From Gemmatimonadota bacterium (GTDB lineage Bacteria > Gemmatimonadota > Gemmatimonadetes > Gemmatimonadales > Gemmatimonadaceae): a stretch of 64,000 nt of DNA. The stretch spans positions 40,385-104,384 of the forward strand of contig JAJTGR010000052.1 in the NCBI GenBank assembly GCA_021299375.1. The letters are read 5' to 3'. This document shows positions 44,787-53,372 of this stretch, piece after piece. The notes under the pieces were generated by a model. It was not told the origin of the DNA, made no database searches, and was given only the letters and a program-made list of their open reading frames with translations. A program made the position numbers and the translations under genes. Numbering within the stretch: position 1 is the stretch's first letter; every line of letters begins with the position of its first letter.

Positions 44787-47507
44787 TCACATGGTCGTGA
44801 TCTTCCGGCCGTTGGCGTTCTTCACGTACTTGTCCAGCCAGGCCACCCAGCGCGCCCACTGATCGAGCACGGTTTCCTTCGCGATGGGGCCGTGGTCTTC
44901 GTACGGGTACAGGTAGAGCGACGAGGTCTTGCCCAGCCCCTGCAGGGCGTGGAAGAGCTTGGTGGAGTTGATGGGGTCGGTGCCGACGTTCTGGTCTTCC
45001 GTGCTGTGGTACATCAGCAGGGCGCCGTTGAGCTGGTCAGCATAGAGGAACGGGGACATCTCGAGGTAGGTCTGGCGTCCCTGCCACAGGTCGCGACGCT
45101 CACTCTGGAATCCATTCGGGGTGAGCGTCCGATTGTAGGCGCCATCGCCGGCAATGCCGGCCTTGAAGAACGGCGTGTGCACCATGGCGTTCACCGTGCT
45201 GAACGCGCCGTAGCTGTGGCCGCCGATGCCCAGGCGCTGGCGATCGATGATGGCCAGCGTGTCGAGCGCGTCGATGACGGCGGCGAGGTTGTTGCGCAGG
45301 TCCACGACGTAGTTGTCGTTGGGCAGCTGCCCTTCGCTGGCGAAAATGGGGGCGTCGGGTTCGACCACCGCGTACCCCTGCGTGACCAGGAACTGCAGGG
45401 ACCGCGGCCCGAACGTGGGGAAACGGTTGGCCGCAGCGGCGCCCTGCGTGAGTGAACGGTTGTACGCTTCCTGATTGTCGTACTCGCGCGGATAGAACCA
45501 GAACATGCCGGGCAGCCGCGTGCCGTCCTTGTAGTCGGCGGGGAGCGTGACGCGCACCGTGAAGCTGTAGCCGTCGGCGCGGCGCGCGGTCACGGTCTTC
45601 TTCACGGCCTGCGAGATCTCGGGCATGAGATCCCGATTGGTCGTGAGCTGGGTGGCCGCCTTGCTCGACAGCGTGAGCGCGAACGACTGCGGCACCACCG
45701 TGGGCGACTCGCGCTGCACGATGGCCCGCGTGAAGTCGTCATCGAGCGGCGCCGAGATGGTCTCGAGTACGTCGCCGGTGCCCTCGTAGACGCGCGTGCG
45801 GGTGCCGGTGCGGATCTCGATTTTCTCCACGAAGGCCTTCGGCATGCGGAGGCTGTCGGGCGTGGAGCCCTGCGTGAACACGAACTTGCCGTCGGTGGAG
45901 ACCATGACCACCGCTCCCCCTCGGCGGCCGGGGCGCGTCACCACACCTCCGGCGTTGCCGCCGAAGCGCCCCCCGGGGCCTTGCGGTCCCACCGCGGCCG
46001 GTGGCGATGGCGCGGCCGCGCTGTCACCGCGGCCGCGGGCGCGTGGCGCGATCACGGTGAACTTGGCGTTGTTCTCGGTGAGGAAGATGGCCTGCTCGAA
46101 CGTGCCGCCAGTGCCCGTCTCACTCACGAACAGGATGGTGCCCGCGTCATTGAAGCGGGCGTTGGTGATGCGGTTGGGCGTCTCGTAGAGCACCGAGGCG
46201 CTGGCGGAGTCGAAGGGCGGCTTCCAGTGCATCAGGCGGTCGGTGCGGCGCGCGAGGGCGGCGCTGTCGGTGCGCGCAGTGGCTCCGGCGCCTGCTCCGG
46301 CGGGGCGATTCCCGTTGCCGGTGGTCGGTGCCGGCGCGAGCTGCGCGTACAGCAGTCCGGGCGCAAACGGATGCCAGGCGATGTTGCGCTTGCCGGTGTC
46401 GGCCGCCGCACCACGCCCCGGTCCGAACGGCGTGGCTTGTGGTCGCGGCGTCGGGTCGGTGGGGTCGGCGGGTTCCTCACCTTCACGCAGCGGGCGCTTG
46501 GCGATCTCCCGCACCTCGGTGCCGCTCGCGTCGAGGATCACGTCTCGTGTGCCGTATGCCGACACCGGCAGGACGTACGAGAACGGCTTCTCGGTATAGG
46601 TCACGCGAAAGCCCTGCGCATCGGGCGCCGGGTCGACGCTGCGAATGAGCCCCGGGGCGCCGACTCGTCTGATGGCGCGCGTTCTCGTGTTGACGACCGC
46701 CAGCTGGCCCGTGAGGTGGTACGCGAGCAGCTCCCGCTCGTACGGCGTGGTCACGAGGTCGGCGTAGGTGCGCGTCTTGAGCTTGTTGTTCTCGTTGAGG
46801 CGCACCATCGGGCCGGTGGCGAGCACCGGCTCCTTGGGCTCGGGGCCGCGGCCATCGGGCACCAGCACGGTCACCAGTGACACCCCGTCGGCGGTCCACT
46901 CCGGCTGCGTCACCGCCGTGGCGAGAACCGTGCGCGGCGACACCGGGCGCGCCTTGCCGGTCGCGGCGTCGGCCACATACAGCTGGGTGGCATCGTCGAA
47001 GAGGGCGAGAAAGGCGATCTGCATCCCGTCGGGCGACCACACGGGGCTCCCCACGCGCGCCCCGGCGGGTACGGCCACGGCGATCGTGCGCCCGGTTTCC
47101 CACTCGGTCACCTCAATGCCGGCGCTACTGCGCATGGTCAGCGTGCGCTCGCGGTTGGCGCGGTGGTCGATCTGCAACCCGCCCAGGTTGTGGTGGGCCT
47201 TGCCCACCAGGCGGAGGGCTGGTAGGCCGTCGCTCACGGTGCGCATGAAGAACCGGCGATTCCCCGGACTCGGCGTGGCGAACGTCGCGTTCGTCTCACG
47301 GGGCGCGGTGACGAGCCTGGCGATGGCCTCCGGAGGCGACACGTAGCCTTCGTCAGCGAGCAGGTCGGGTTTGGCGACGGCACCGCTGGCCGGCGTCGCG
47401 GCATTCGCGCCAGGGCGGTTCTGCGCGGGAAGGGCGGCCGGCAGGCTCAGGAGGCCCAGTACGATGAGGTCGCGTATGCCGCAGGGGACTGGGAAGGGGC
47501 GGGGCAT
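44787..47507 (-). CDS. Secreted S9 family serine peptidase (prolyl oligopeptidase / glutamyl endopeptidase-like)
   Basis: A 906-residue exported peptidase with signal LLSLPAALPAQ. The N-terminal two-thirds is a beta-propeller interrupted by Gly/Pro-rich inserts. The C-terminal alpha/beta hydrolase domain has the nucleophile GIGGHSYGAFS, Asp in YHSTEDQNVGT and His in YPYEDHGPI. The layout resembles S9D glutamyl endopeptidase-like proteins more than DPP-IV. The substrate is inferred only. ATG 47507 starts the signal peptide, and the frame is open another 42 codons upstream without signal character. Confidence 0.92.
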   Translation of the reverse strand: MPRPFPVPCGIRDLIVLGLLSLPAALPAQNRPGANAATPASGAVAKPDLLADEGYVSPPEAIARLVTAPRETNATFATPSPGNRRFFMRTVSDGLPALRLVGKAHHNLGGLQIDHRANRERTLTMRSSAGIEVTEWETGRTIAVAVPAGARVGSPVWSPDGMQIAFLALFDDATQLYVADAATGKARPVSPRTVLATAVTQPEWTADGVSLVTVLVPDGRGPEPKEPVLATGPMVRLNENNKLKTRTYADLVTTPYERELLAYHLTGQLAVVNTRTRAIRRVGAPGLIRSVDPAPDAQGFRVTYTEKPFSYVLPVSAYGTRDVILDASGTEVREIAKRPLREGEEPADPTDPTPRPQATPFGPGRGAAADTGKRNIAWHPFAPGLLYAQLAPAPTTGNGNRPAGAGAGATARTDSAALARRTDRLMHWKPPFDSASASVLYETPNRITNARFNDAGTILFVSETGTGGTFEQAIFLTENNAKFTVIAPRARGRGDSAAAPSPPAAVGPQGPGGRFGGNAGGVVTRPGRRGGAVVMVSTDGKFVFTQGSTPDSLRMPKAFVEKIEIRTGTRTRVYEGTGDVLETISAPLDDDFTRAIVQRESPTVVPQSFALTLSSKAATQLTTNRDLMPEISQAVKKTVTARRADGYSFTVRVTLPADYKDGTRLPGMFWFYPREYDNQEAYNRSLTQGAAAANRFPTFGPRSLQFLVTQGYAVVEPDAPIFASEGQLPNDNYVVDLRNNLAAVIDALDTLAIIDRQRLGIGGHSYGAFSTVNAMVHTPFFKAGIAGDGAYNRTLTPNGFQSERRDLWQGRQTYLEMSPFLYADQLNGALLMYHSTEDQNVGTDPINSTKLFHALQGLGKTSSLYLYPYEDHGPIAKETVLDQWARWVAWLDKYVKNANGRKITTM

Positions 47508-47664
47508 GGGAACGGCAGCTGCCTCGAGGGAGGAAGGGACAGGAGGGACCGGCGGCCCCCGGGTGACAACGCAGCGGCGACGACAAACGCTCGCCGCATG
47601 GGAATGCCGGGGGCCGCCGCTATCTTGCGGCATCGCTCACCACGACACGAGGGGGTACGTACGG

Positions 47665-48129
47665 ATGACCGAACCAGGCCCGGGAACGACAGGGGCGGAG
47701 GAGGCCTTGGGGGGGGCGCACGTCGAGCGCCCACCCGCCACCGCTGCCGACCTGCAGCGCCTCGACCACGTGCGGCTGGAGTTGCTCCGGGTGCACCGGG
47801 CGTTGCTGGAGGTGGAACGGGCCCGCTACGAGAAGGCCCACGGGCGCATCGCCAACAACAGCGCTTTTCTGCAACTCGTCATCAACGATCCGTGGTTCGA
47901 CTGGTTACGTCCTTTGGCGCAACTGGTCCTCCTCATTGATGAGCGCACCTCCGACAAGACGTCGCCCCTCGGCACGGCCGAAGCCCGGTCCCTGTTTGAT
48001 CGGGCCTGCTCGCTGCTGCGTGCCGACGCCGAGGGCGATGCGTTTCAGCGCTTGTTCTTTCAGGCCGTTCAGCAGTCGCCGGCGCTGGCGGTGCTCGCCC
48101 GTCAGGTGGCGGCCGGGCTCATGCGCTGA
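47665..48129 (+). CDS. Conserved hypothetical cytosolic protein
   Basis: A 154-residue soluble helical protein without signal peptide. Its core (LLRVHRALLEVERARYE, then LQLVINDPWFDWLRPLAQLVLLIDE) matches a conserved hypothetical family I have seen annotated only as unknown. The WFDWLRPL segment is its most distinctive part. ATG 47665 follows a GAGGGGG site at 8-base spacing. It is divergent from the S9 gene over 157 bases. Confidence 0.75.
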   Translation: MTEPGPGTTGAEEALGGAHVERPPATAADLQRLDHVRLELLRVHRALLEVERARYEKAHGRIANNSAFLQLVINDPWFDWLRPLAQLVLLIDERTSDKTSPLGTAEARSLFDRACSLLRADAEGDAFQRLFFQAVQQSPALAVLARQVAAGLMR

Positions 48130-48224
48130 GCGGGCCACGATGAACGCCTGGGCCACCGCCTGGCCGCGCGGCGGCCTGTCCCAACGGTCTGGACCTGCCT
48201 TGGTCCGGGCGTCATCCTAGGAGA

Positions 48225-49340
48225 ATGCGACGCGCCGGATTCCCCCTCGCTTTGCTGACGCTGGCGGCGGCCATGCTCGCGTCGGCGTGCGTGCACGCGC
48301 CCGGGCTGGTCCGTCAGGCCGAGCCGCCGGCCGCGCGCCGCCTGACGTATGTCGACCAGTTCGACTCGCTGTGGACGCGCTTCGCGGCCGTGTATCCGTC
48401 GTTCGGGTACAAGCGCGTGGACTGGGCGGCGCAGCGCGCGCTTTACCGGCCGCGCGCCGAGCGGGCGCGCTCGCAGGACGAACTCATCGCCATTCTGTTG
48501 GCCATGCTGGCGCCGCTGCGCGACCTGCACGTGTGGTTCGTGGATCCGCGCGGGCAGGTGGTGCCCACCTACAGGCCGACGGTCCTTGCCAATTTCGATC
48601 GTGCCCGATGGGCGAGTGCGCTGCGCGATGCCAACTTCGTGGCGCGGGCCGGCAACACCGGCGACGGCGTCATGGGCGGCTTCGCCTACATGCACATCGA
48701 CACCTGGAAGGCACCCGTCGACGGGGCCCTGCTCGACCTCATGCTGCAGCGCGCGCGCACCTCGGAGGGGCTGATCATCGACGTCCGCACGAATGCCGGG
48801 GGCAGTGATGCGACGGCGCTGACCTTTGCCAGCCGGTTCACCCTGCGCCCCTTCGCGGCGTCGTACGTGCAGATCAATACCGACCCGCGCGTCACCGACA
48901 TCGAGATGCCGCTTGCCCGCACCATCGTGCCGCGCGGTACCTGGCAGTTCACGCGGCCGGTCGTCATCATCGCCGGCCGGCGCGGATACAGCGCCACGGA
49001 GAGTTTCGTGGCCGCCATGCGGACGCTGCCGCAGGTCACCGTCATCGGCGACACCACCGGTGGCGCCTCGGGGAACCCCACCACGTTCCCACTCGGGAAC
49101 GGATGGCAGTTCAGTGTGCCCAGGTGGCTCGAGTTCGGCCCCGACCGCCAGCCCATCGAGTGGCGCGGCGTGGCGCCGCACCTCGCCATGGCCTGGGAGC
49201 CTGCGCGCTACGACAAGCAGCGTGACCCGTTGATTGACGCGGCGGTCGGCCTGCTCGGCGAGCGCACCGGGTATTACCGTATCGCGCCACTCAGCACGGA
49301 ACCCTCGGGGCGGCAGGAGCTCGCCCCCGATCGGCCGTGA
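48225..49340 (+). CDS. S41 family peptidase lipoprotein (tail-specific-protease-like)
   Basis: A 371-residue exported protein with lipoprotein signal AAAMLASAC. An N-terminal helical TSP domain (YVDQFDSLWTRFAAVYPSF, LRDLHVWFV) is followed by the S41 catalytic core (LIIDVRTNAGGSDATAL). A candidate catalytic Ser is in RRGYSATESF and a late motif is VIGDTTGGASGNP. No PDZ domain is evident between them. S41 members cut unfolded proteins or peptides near C-termini. It starts 95 bases after the conserved hypothetical gene. Confidence 0.9.
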   Translation: MRRAGFPLALLTLAAAMLASACVHAPGLVRQAEPPAARRLTYVDQFDSLWTRFAAVYPSFGYKRVDWAAQRALYRPRAERARSQDELIAILLAMLAPLRDLHVWFVDPRGQVVPTYRPTVLANFDRARWASALRDANFVARAGNTGDGVMGGFAYMHIDTWKAPVDGALLDLMLQRARTSEGLIIDVRTNAGGSDATALTFASRFTLRPFAASYVQINTDPRVTDIEMPLARTIVPRGTWQFTRPVVIIAGRRGYSATESFVAAMRTLPQVTVIGDTTGGASGNPTTFPLGNGWQFSVPRWLEFGPDRQPIEWRGVAPHLAMAWEPARYDKQRDPLIDAAVGLLGERTGYYRIAPLSTEPSGRQELAPDRP

Positions 49341-49359
49341 GTCGCCAGGCGCTCGCCAC

Positions 49360-50538
49360 GTGACCGGGTCGCTCCTCGCCGATACCGCGCCCGTCTGGGA
49401 TGACGGCCGCTGGACCCCATTGCCGACCCTGCACGGCGACGTCAGTGCCGACGCCGTGGTCATCGGGCTCGGGGGCAGCGGACTGACGCTCATCGAGGAA
49501 CTGCTGCGGCGGGACGAACGCGTCATCGGCATCGACGCACACGACGTGGCGGCGGGCGCGGCCGGGCGCAACGGCGGCTTTCTCCTGGCCGGGGCGTACG
49601 ACTTCTACCATGACGCCGTGCGCCGGTATGGACGCGAGCGGGCGCGTGCCATCTACGCGGCCACTCTCGAGGAGATCCCCCGCATCGCCGAGGCGGCGCC
49701 GGGGACGGTGCGCCCCGTGGGGTCGAAACGGATTGCCGCCAACGCCGCGGAGATCCGCGACTGCCGCGAGCAACTGGCAATGATGCAGGCCGATGGCCTG
49801 CCCGCCGAGTGGTACGAGGGGACCGATGGCGTCGGGCTGTTCATTCCCACGGATGGCGCGTTCGATCCGCTCACGCGCTGCCGGATGCTGGCCGCGCGGG
49901 CGCGGCGTGATGGGGCTACACTCTTTGCCAAGACCCGCGTCGACGCCATCGAGGGCACCCGCGTGCTCACGCCGCACGGGGTGATTCACGCGGGCCGGGT
50001 GTTCGTGGCGGTGGATGGCAAGCTGGAGACGGTGCTCCCCGAGCTGGTGGGCCGAGTGCGAACGGCGCGCCTGCAGATGCTGGCGTGTGCACCCACAGCC
50101 GAGGTGCGCATTCCGTGCCCGGTGTACTACCGCGGTGGGTACGAGTACTGGCAGCAGTTGCCCGACGGGCGGATCGCGCTGGGGGGCCTGCGCGACCATG
50201 GCGGAATGGAGGAGTGGAGCCTCGAACCGAAGCCTACGGCCACGGTGCAGTCGGCGCTGGAGGCATTCCTTCGGTCACACATCAAGGTGTCGGCGCCTGT
50301 CACCCATCGGTGGGCCGCATGTGCCGCGTACACCGAAACCGGGCTGCCCATTCTGGAGCAGGTGCGCGAGCACGTCTGGGCGCTGGGTGGCTATTCCGGT
50401 ACGGGCAACGTGATCGGCGCCCTGTGCGCGCGGGCGGCGGTGTCGGCGGCCCTCGACGGCGACTCGGCGCCGGCGCAGCGGCTGTTTGGTCAATCGTGGA
50501 GCGCGAAGGTGACCCATGGAGGGTGGTTGGCGCAGTAG
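49360..50538 (+). CDS. FAD-dependent amine/amino-acid oxidoreductase (DAO family)
   Basis: A 392-residue cytosolic flavoprotein of the DadA/glycine-oxidase group. The dinucleotide-binding motif GLGGSGLTLIEELL sits at about 32-45, later than usual because of an N-terminal extension. AAGAAGRNGGFLLAG is the family's FAD contact, and GGYSGTGNVIG near the C-terminus is the second. GTG 49360 is the only reasonable start between the upstream stop and the Rossmann motif. Substrate (an amine or amino acid) is unknown. Confidence 0.9.
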   Translation: MTGSLLADTAPVWDDGRWTPLPTLHGDVSADAVVIGLGGSGLTLIEELLRRDERVIGIDAHDVAAGAAGRNGGFLLAGAYDFYHDAVRRYGRERARAIYAATLEEIPRIAEAAPGTVRPVGSKRIAANAAEIRDCREQLAMMQADGLPAEWYEGTDGVGLFIPTDGAFDPLTRCRMLAARARRDGATLFAKTRVDAIEGTRVLTPHGVIHAGRVFVAVDGKLETVLPELVGRVRTARLQMLACAPTAEVRIPCPVYYRGGYEYWQQLPDGRIALGGLRDHGGMEEWSLEPKPTATVQSALEAFLRSHIKVSAPVTHRWAACAAYTETGLPILEQVREHVWALGGYSGTGNVIGALCARAAVSAALDGDSAPAQRLFGQSWSAKVTHGGWLAQ

Positions 50539-50577
50539 ATTGTAGCGCTGAGACTCGCCTCAACCCCGCCCGCCGTC

Positions 50578-51429
50578 ATGATGTCAGCTGTCGCCCGCGC
50601 CTGGTCGGCGCGGTTCCTCGCCGCGCGATCGCCGCTCTTCGCGCTGGTGATCGCTCTCCCCGCCCGCGCCCAAGGGGGCCCCCCGCCGGAACTCGGCCCG
50701 CCGCCCAGCCTGCGCCAGGCGCCACCGGTGCCCTCCACCTACGAGGGGCTCTTCGCCGAGCGCGATGCCCGCGCGCAATCCGTCATCGGATTCGCGGGCT
50801 GTATGCAGCGGACCATGAACGCCGCGCGCAGCGGGGCGCTCGGCAGCGTGTCGCCCTCGTGGTCCATCGCCTGCATCCAGCAAGGCAAGGAATGGCGTGG
50901 CCTGCTGGTGGAACTCAAGGCGAAGGACGACGTCGTGGTCGTACAGCGGCAGTGGGCCCTGCGTGGAGCCGGCATGGTGGTACGCGAACCGTTCGACACC
51001 GCGGCAGCCGGGACCATTGCCCGGGCCATGCGCCGCGCCCTGTCGGCGCCGCTCCCCGGGCGCGGTGTGGCCGACTTCATGCCCATCGCCCTCGTGCAGA
51101 AGGGCTACAGCGAGGTCTGGTTTCTTCCCATGCCGGACGCCTCGACGCGCATCGTGATTGGTGGCGACTCGCTCATTCAGATGACCGAGGATGGCACCCG
51201 CGAGTTGGGCCACGCCAAGTTCACGCCCCGCATTCGTGTGCTGCCGCCGCTCTCGGCAGGGGCCACCAGCCTTACCCTGCCCAGCCGCGAGGAGCGCCTC
51301 CCGCTGGTGAGTGAAATCGTGGCGGCGCGGCTTGCGCTCCCCAAGGTGGCCGAGGTCCGCATCCGTACGGCCACCTACGACGCGATGCTCTCTCGGGCAA
51401 CCGGCAAGTGGACGCATTCCGCCCGCTGA
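50578..51429 (+). CDS. Exported protein of unknown function
   Basis: A 283-residue protein with a Sec signal (FALVIALPARAQ) followed by a Pro-rich stretch and a compact alpha/beta domain. Segments such as YEGLFAERDARAQSVIGFAGCMQ and SWSIACIQQGKEWRGLL contain the only two Cys, which could pair. I recognise no family. Its stop lies 19 bases inside the next gene's frame if that gene starts at 51408. Confidence 0.75.
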   Translation: MMSAVARAWSARFLAARSPLFALVIALPARAQGGPPPELGPPPSLRQAPPVPSTYEGLFAERDARAQSVIGFAGCMQRTMNAARSGALGSVSPSWSIACIQQGKEWRGLLVELKAKDDVVVVQRQWALRGAGMVVREPFDTAAAGTIARAMRRALSAPLPGRGVADFMPIALVQKGYSEVWFLPMPDASTRIVIGGDSLIQMTEDGTRELGHAKFTPRIRVLPPLSAGATSLTLPSREERLPLVSEIVAARLALPKVAEVRIRTATYDAMLSRATGKWTHSAR

Positions 51430-51974
51430 CGGTCGACCTGCCGGCGTGGGTGCCGACGCTGCTTGGCCAGCGCACGCACGTTGTCTCCGACGACGAGCGC
51501 GTGGCACTGGCCATCGCGCTGGCGCGGGAGAATGTGGCGCATGGCAGTGGCGGGCCGTTCGGCGCGGCGGTGTTCGACGATCGCACGGGGCGGCTGATCG
51601 CGGTGGGCACCAACAGTGTGCGCCGGCTCGGTAACTGTGTGCTGCACGCCGAGGTCATGGCCCTGATGTTCGCGGTGCAGCAGGCTGGCACCCATGCCTT
51701 CGACCGAGCAGCGCCGCCGGCGATCATGCTCGCCACCTCGTGTGACCCGTGTGCGATGTGTCTGGGCGCGGTGTTGTGGAGTGGCGTACGGCGCGTCGTG
51801 TGCGGCGCCACCCGCGAGGACGCGCTGGCCATTGGTTTTGACGAGGGGCCGGTGTTCCCGGCGTCGCTGCAGTATCTGGCCGATCGCGGCATCACGTTCA
51901 CGCACGGGGTGCGGCGCGCGGAGGCCTGCGCCGTGCTGCACGACTTCGTGGCGGCCGGCAACCCCGTGTACTGA
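51408..51974 (+). CDS. Nucleoside deaminase family protein
   Basis: A 188-residue zinc deaminase of the cytidine/deoxycytidylate-deaminase fold. The zinc site is complete: HAE in VLHAEVMAL and PCAMC in CDPCAMCLGAVLWSG. The C-terminal ARTREDA-like region appears as CGATREDALAIGFD. Guanine or other purine-type deaminases (GuaD-like) share this layout, so substrate is open. GTG 51408 overlaps the previous gene by 22 bases. A later GTG would remove this overlap. Confidence 0.9.
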   Translation: MDAFRPLTVDLPAWVPTLLGQRTHVVSDDERVALAIALARENVAHGSGGPFGAAVFDDRTGRLIAVGTNSVRRLGNCVLHAEVMALMFAVQQAGTHAFDRAAPPAIMLATSCDPCAMCLGAVLWSGVRRVVCGATREDALAIGFDEGPVFPASLQYLADRGITFTHGVRRAEACAVLHDFVAAGNPVY

Positions 51975-52006
51975 CGCGCCATCGTGGCGCGGCCTCTCCT
52001 TCCTCC

Positions 52007-52492
52007 ATGACCGTCACGCTCCGTCCGGCTTCCACCGCCGACGTCCCGGCAATCCGCGACCTGATCGAGGGCCTCGCGGACTACGAACGCCTGCGGCACG
52101 AGTGCCAGGCCACCGACGCCCTGCTCCAGGAGGCGCTTTTCGGGGGGCGACCCTACGCCGAAGTGGTGCTGGCCGAGGCCGACGGCGAGGTGGCCGGGTT
52201 CGCGCTGTTCTTCCACAATTTCTCGACGTTCCTTGCGCGGCCGGGGATCTACCTCGAAGATCTGTTCGTGCGTCCGGCGTTCCGCGGCCGTGGCATCGGC
52301 ACGGCGCTGCTGGTGCACCTCGCGCAGCTGGCGGTCGCACGCGGATGCGGACGACTGGAGTGGTCGGTGCTGGACTGGAACGTGGACGCGATCGGCTTCT
52401 ACACGAGGCTGGGGGCGCGGCCACAGGATGAATGGACCGTATACCGCGTCACGGGCGATGCCCTGACGCAGCTCGCCTCGGGAGACGCCTGA
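52007..52492 (+). CDS. GNAT family N-acetyltransferase
   Basis: A 161-residue acetyltransferase. The acetyl-CoA binding motif A is clear (IYLEDLFVRPAFRGRGIGTALLVHL), with motif B in GCGRLEWSVLDWN and the C-terminal strand after FYTRLGA. It resembles diamine/spermidine-type GNATs such as those with the DLFVRPAFRG signature, so a polyamine or small-amine substrate is possible. It ends 1 base before the TAT-exported isomerase gene. Confidence 0.92.
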   Translation: MTVTLRPASTADVPAIRDLIEGLADYERLRHECQATDALLQEALFGGRPYAEVVLAEADGEVAGFALFFHNFSTFLARPGIYLEDLFVRPAFRGRGIGTALLVHLAQLAVARGCGRLEWSVLDWNVDAIGFYTRLGARPQDEWTVYRVTGDALTQLASGDA

Positions 52493-52493
52493 T

Positions 52494-53360
52494 ATGCACG
52501 ACCAGACCCGTGCGGTGCTGACGCGCCGCGACACGCTTCGCCTGCTCGCCGCCGGCGTGGCGGGGACCGCCTTGCTGCCACACCTCGCCCAGGCCTCGGT
52601 GGGCGACCGTGCCGTGCCACGCCTGGACCGGATCGGGCTGCAGCTCTACACCGTGCGCAGCGCGCTCGCCAAGGACCTCGAGGGCACGATTGCCGCCATC
52701 GCCAAGGCCGGCATCACCGAACTCGAGTTCTTCAATCCATTCGGCAAGGACGTCGCATGGTGGCGCGACCTGCTGAAGAAGCATGGCCTCACCGCGCCAT
52801 CGTCGCACGAAGCCCTGCCGGCCAATGACGAGTGGGGTCCCATTTTCGAGCGCGCCCATGGCATGGGGCACCAGCTCGTGGTCGTGCCGTACGTTGGCAA
52901 CGAGTATCGCGGCAGCAGGGCCAACTGGCAGAAGCTCGCCGATCGCCTCAACGTGGGCGCGCAGAAGGCCAAGGCCGCCGGACTGCAGTTCGGCTACCAC
53001 AACCACGACTTCGAGTTCGTGCCGGTCGAGGGCACGACCGGCTATGAGATCCTCACCTCGCAGACGGACCACGATCTCGTGAAGCTCGAGCTCGATCTGT
53101 ACTGGACGGTCAAGGCCGGGCAGGAGCCGCTCGCCATCATGAAGCGCTGGCCCAACCGCATCGTGGCGGTGCACGTCAAGGATGCCGGGCCGGCGCCCGA
53201 GCGCACCATGACCGAGGTGGGCAAGGGCACGATCGACTTCCGGACCATCCTGGCCACGGGGCGCAAGCAGGGGCTCGCGCACTGGTTCATCGAGCACGAC
53301 AACCCCTCCGACCCCATCGCCTCGATCACGGCCAGCGCGGCCGTGATGAAGACCCTCTAA
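52494..53360 (+). CDS. TAT-exported sugar phosphate isomerase/epimerase-like TIM barrel
   Basis: A 288-residue AP-endonuclease-2-like (xylose-isomerase-like) TIM barrel with a twin-arginine signal (TRRDTLRLLAAG). Metal-binding candidates are Glu in ITELEFFNP, His and Glu in GLQFGYHNHDFEF, His in VAVHVKDAG and Glu in WFIEHDNP. Periplasmic members near GMC oxidoreductases have recently been linked to 3-keto-glycoside cleavage. That role is inferred here from neighbours. It heads a three-gene operon with 12 bases to the next gene. Confidence 0.9.
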   Translation: MHDQTRAVLTRRDTLRLLAAGVAGTALLPHLAQASVGDRAVPRLDRIGLQLYTVRSALAKDLEGTIAAIAKAGITELEFFNPFGKDVAWWRDLLKKHGLTAPSSHEALPANDEWGPIFERAHGMGHQLVVVPYVGNEYRGSRANWQKLADRLNVGAQKAKAAGLQFGYHNHDFEFVPVEGTTGYEILTSQTDHDLVKLELDLYWTVKAGQEPLAIMKRWPNRIVAVHVKDAGPAPERTMTEVGKGTIDFRTILATGRKQGLAHWFIEHDNPSDPIASITASAAVMKTL

Positions 53361-53372
53361 GGAGCATCCCGC